From: Micrococcales bacterium
GTDB lineage: Bacteria > Actinomycetota > Actinomycetes > Actinomycetales > Dermatophilaceae
Assembly (NCBI GenBank): GCA_021287075.1
Contig: JAJTBD010000009.1
Span: 1-64,000 of the forward strand
Direction: 5' to 3'
DNA: 64,000 bases
Part shown: in pieces, positions 62,690-64,000 of the stretch
Layout of the letters: each line of letters starts with the position of its first letter
Position numbering within the stretch: the stretch's first letter is position 1
Position numbers and translations under genes: made by a program
Notes under the pieces: model-generated
What the model was told of the DNA's origin: nothing
Seen by the model: the letters and a program-made list of their open reading frames with translations, nothing else
Database searches by the model: none

Positions 62690-63432
62690 AGAACTTCCTG
62701 TGGGTGATCTTCCCCTACATCTGCCTCGCGATCTTCGTCGTCGGGCACTTCTGGCGCTACAAGTACGACAAGTTCGGCTGGACGACCCGCTCGTCGCAGC
62801 TCTATGAGACCGGCCTGCTCCGCTGGGGCAGCCCCCTCTTCCACTTCGGCATGCTCGGCGTCGTCATGGGCCACGTGATGGGCCTGCTCGTGCCGCAGAG
62901 CTGGACCGACGCGATCGGCCTGGACCGCCACACCTATCACCTGATCGCGCTCATCGGCGGCATCCCCGCGGGCGTCGCGGCGGTCGTGGGCATGCTGATC
63001 CTGATCTACCGGCGCCGCACGGTCGGCCCGGTCTTCAGCGCGACGACGGTCAACGACAAGGTCATGTATCTGTTCCTGGCCGCGGTCATCCTGCTCGGCA
63101 TCTGGAACACCATCGCCGGCTCGCTGCTCCAGTTCGGCGGCGAGTACAACTACCGCGACGGTGTCTCCCCGTGGTTCCGCAGCATCTTCACCCTCCAGCC
63201 CGACGCCGACCTGATGGCCGGCGCGCCGCTCGGCTTCAAGATCCACGCCCTGCTCGCGTTCACGCTGTTCGCGCTCTGGCCGTTCACCCGGCTCGTGCAC
63301 GTCTTCAGCGCGCCGCTGGGCTACCTCACCCGCCCCTACATCGTCTATCGCTCCAAGGACGAGCGGGTGGGCTCCGGCGTCGGCAGCCGGGCCCCGCAGC
63401 GCGGCTGGGACAAGTCCGAGCTCAAGCGGTGA
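62686..63432 (+). CDS. narI: Respiratory nitrate reductase gamma subunit (cytochrome b)
   Basis: This 248-residue protein with five membrane segments oxidises quinol and passes electrons through two b hemes to NarH. The heme ligands H53 and H63 (HFGMLGVVMGH) and H187 and H205 (IHALL...LVHVF) are present; the last two have the same numbers as in E. coli NarI. GTG 62686 overlaps narJ, and the stop overlaps moeA. The C-terminal tail is basic and cytoplasmic. Confidence 0.96.
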   Translation: MKNFLWVIFPYICLAIFVVGHFWRYKYDKFGWTTRSSQLYETGLLRWGSPLFHFGMLGVVMGHVMGLLVPQSWTDAIGLDRHTYHLIALIGGIPAGVAAVVGMLILIYRRRTVGPVFSATTVNDKVMYLFLAAVILLGIWNTIAGSLLQFGGEYNYRDGVSPWFRSIFTLQPDADLMAGAPLGFKIHALLAFTLFALWPFTRLVHVFSAPLGYLTRPYIVYRSKDERVGSGVGSRAPQRGWDKSELKR

Positions 63433-64000
63433 CCGAGCAGGACCACGAGGCGCGGGGCCAGACGGCTCCGCGCCTCGCCCTGTCGGTGGCGGCCTATCGC
63501 GACGAGCTGCTGCGGCTGGTGCGGCCGCTCCCGGCGGTCGAGGCGCCACTGGCCGACGCGCTGGGGCTGACCCTGGCCGCGGATCTGCTTGCGGGAGAGT
63601 CGCTTCCGCGCTGGCCGGCGTCGGCGATGGATGGGTATGCCGTGCGCCAGGCCGACCTCGCAGGTGACACCCCCGGTGGGGTCACCCTCCGGGTCGTGGC
63701 CACCGTGCCCGCCGGCTCCGCGGACGACCCCGCGCTCGCGCCCGGCGAGGCAAGTCGGATCATGACCGGCGCCCCCGTGCCGAGCGACGCCGACACCGTC
63801 GTGCCGGTCGAGCTCACCGACGGCGGCACCGAGACCGTCCGCGTGCTCTCGGCCCCCGTGGCGGGCGAGGGCGCCCACATCCGCCGGCCCGGTGAGGACA
63901 CCAGCGCCGGCCTGCTCGTGAGCGCGACCGGCACCCGACTCGGCCCGCACCACCTGGCCGCCGCGGCAGCCACCGGCTGTGCGAGCGCGACCGTGCACCG
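63429..64000 (+). CDS. moeA: Molybdopterin molybdenumtransferase MoeA (partial, cut by right edge)
   Basis: The frame opens at GTG 63429, overlapping the narI stop as GTGA, and is still open at base 64000 (190 codons seen). Family motifs SAMDGYAVR, IMTGAPVPSDADTVVPVE and RRPGEDTSAG are visible, the N-terminal half of MoeA. MoeA inserts molybdate into adenylylated molybdopterin. Placement right after narGHJI supplies the cofactor needed by NarG. The C-terminal domain lies outside the window. Confidence 0.94.
   Translation, partial: MTEQDHEARGQTAPRLALSVAAYRDELLRLVRPLPAVEAPLADALGLTLAADLLAGESLPRWPASAMDGYAVRQADLAGDTPGGVTLRVVATVPAGSADDPALAPGEASRIMTGAPVPSDADTVVPVELTDGGTETVRVLSAPVAGEGAHIRRPGEDTSAGLLVSATGTRLGPHHLAAAAATGCASATVH

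Overview
The window is very GC-rich, densely coded DNA from an actinomycete. The evidence is ESX-type (type VII) secretion genes, paired clpP genes, an actinobacterial-type valine--tRNA ligase, a mycothiol-linked DsbA-like protein, an F420-type luciferase-like oxidoreductase and a group II truncated hemoglobin. A member of the Micrococcales, perhaps near Intrasporangiaceae, is my guess; the sequence alone does not fix it. No rRNA, CRISPR array, insertion sequence or prophage is visible, and no gene-free stretch exceeds about 300 bases.

Layout. Positions 1-8760 hold an ESX locus in two divergent arms. The left-facing arm has two WXG100 proteins, a helical protein, an atypical mycosin and a large Gly/Ser-rich WXG-like protein that runs off the left edge. 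The right-facing arm has eccD-eccB-mycP. No eccC or eccE lies inside the window. Next come valS (+) and, facing it, clpX with a C39-like gene, then clpP1-clpP2 (-). Positions 15443-23253 hold a GNAT-Nudix fusion, a hotdog thioesterase, two tandem secreted paralogues (one with a frameshifted signal peptide), a divergent MFS exporter/LacI regulator pair sharing a double operator, and tig. Positions 23510-29053 hold a small unknown gene, tRNA-Gly(TCC), tRNA-Pro(TGG), trmB, a secreted subtilase, a SpoIIE/PP2C phosphatase, rpiB and a DsbA-like gene. Positions 29199-34809 form a tight plus-strand chain: pepN, mscS, an ECF sigma factor, a Pro/Thr/Ser-rich membrane protein and glbO. Positions 34888-44014 hold a GH13 alpha-glucosidase, a glycerophosphodiesterase, an inositol-phosphatase-like gene, an MFS transporter, an unknown gene with a 4HBT thioesterase, a RecQ-like helicase and tesB. 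Positions 44120-50790 are the glgX-treY-treZ glycogen-to-trehalose operon. A fabG and an LLM oxidoreductase follow. From 52769 to the right edge is a nitrate respiration island: two narK-type transporters (-), divergent from an Fe-S-type regulator and narGHJI, then moeA cut by the window end.

The genes form clear working groups: ESX secretion, Clp proteolysis, glycogen/trehalose metabolism, and nitrate uptake, reduction and molybdenum cofactor synthesis. Many neighbours overlap by GTGA or ATGA, which points to translational coupling.

The most unusual signal is not a gene. The heptamer GGCATAC (complement GTATGCC) occurs about 60 times by eye, roughly once per kilobase and in both orientations, about ten times a simple base-composition expectation. 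Its one-base neighbour GGCGTAC/GTACGCC was seen only twice. In coding DNA the motif sits as GCA-TAC or TAT-GCC (Ala-Tyr, Tyr-Ala). Between genes it is repeatedly paired head-to-head as the stem of terminator-like hairpins (13876, 21691, 51806, 52711). This resembles DNA uptake sequences of Neisseria and Pasteurellaceae, but methylation-driven deamination or restriction-site avoidance could also explain it. Two long AT-rich perfect inverted repeats (11468-11531, 37436-37501) between convergent genes are a second unexplained structure.
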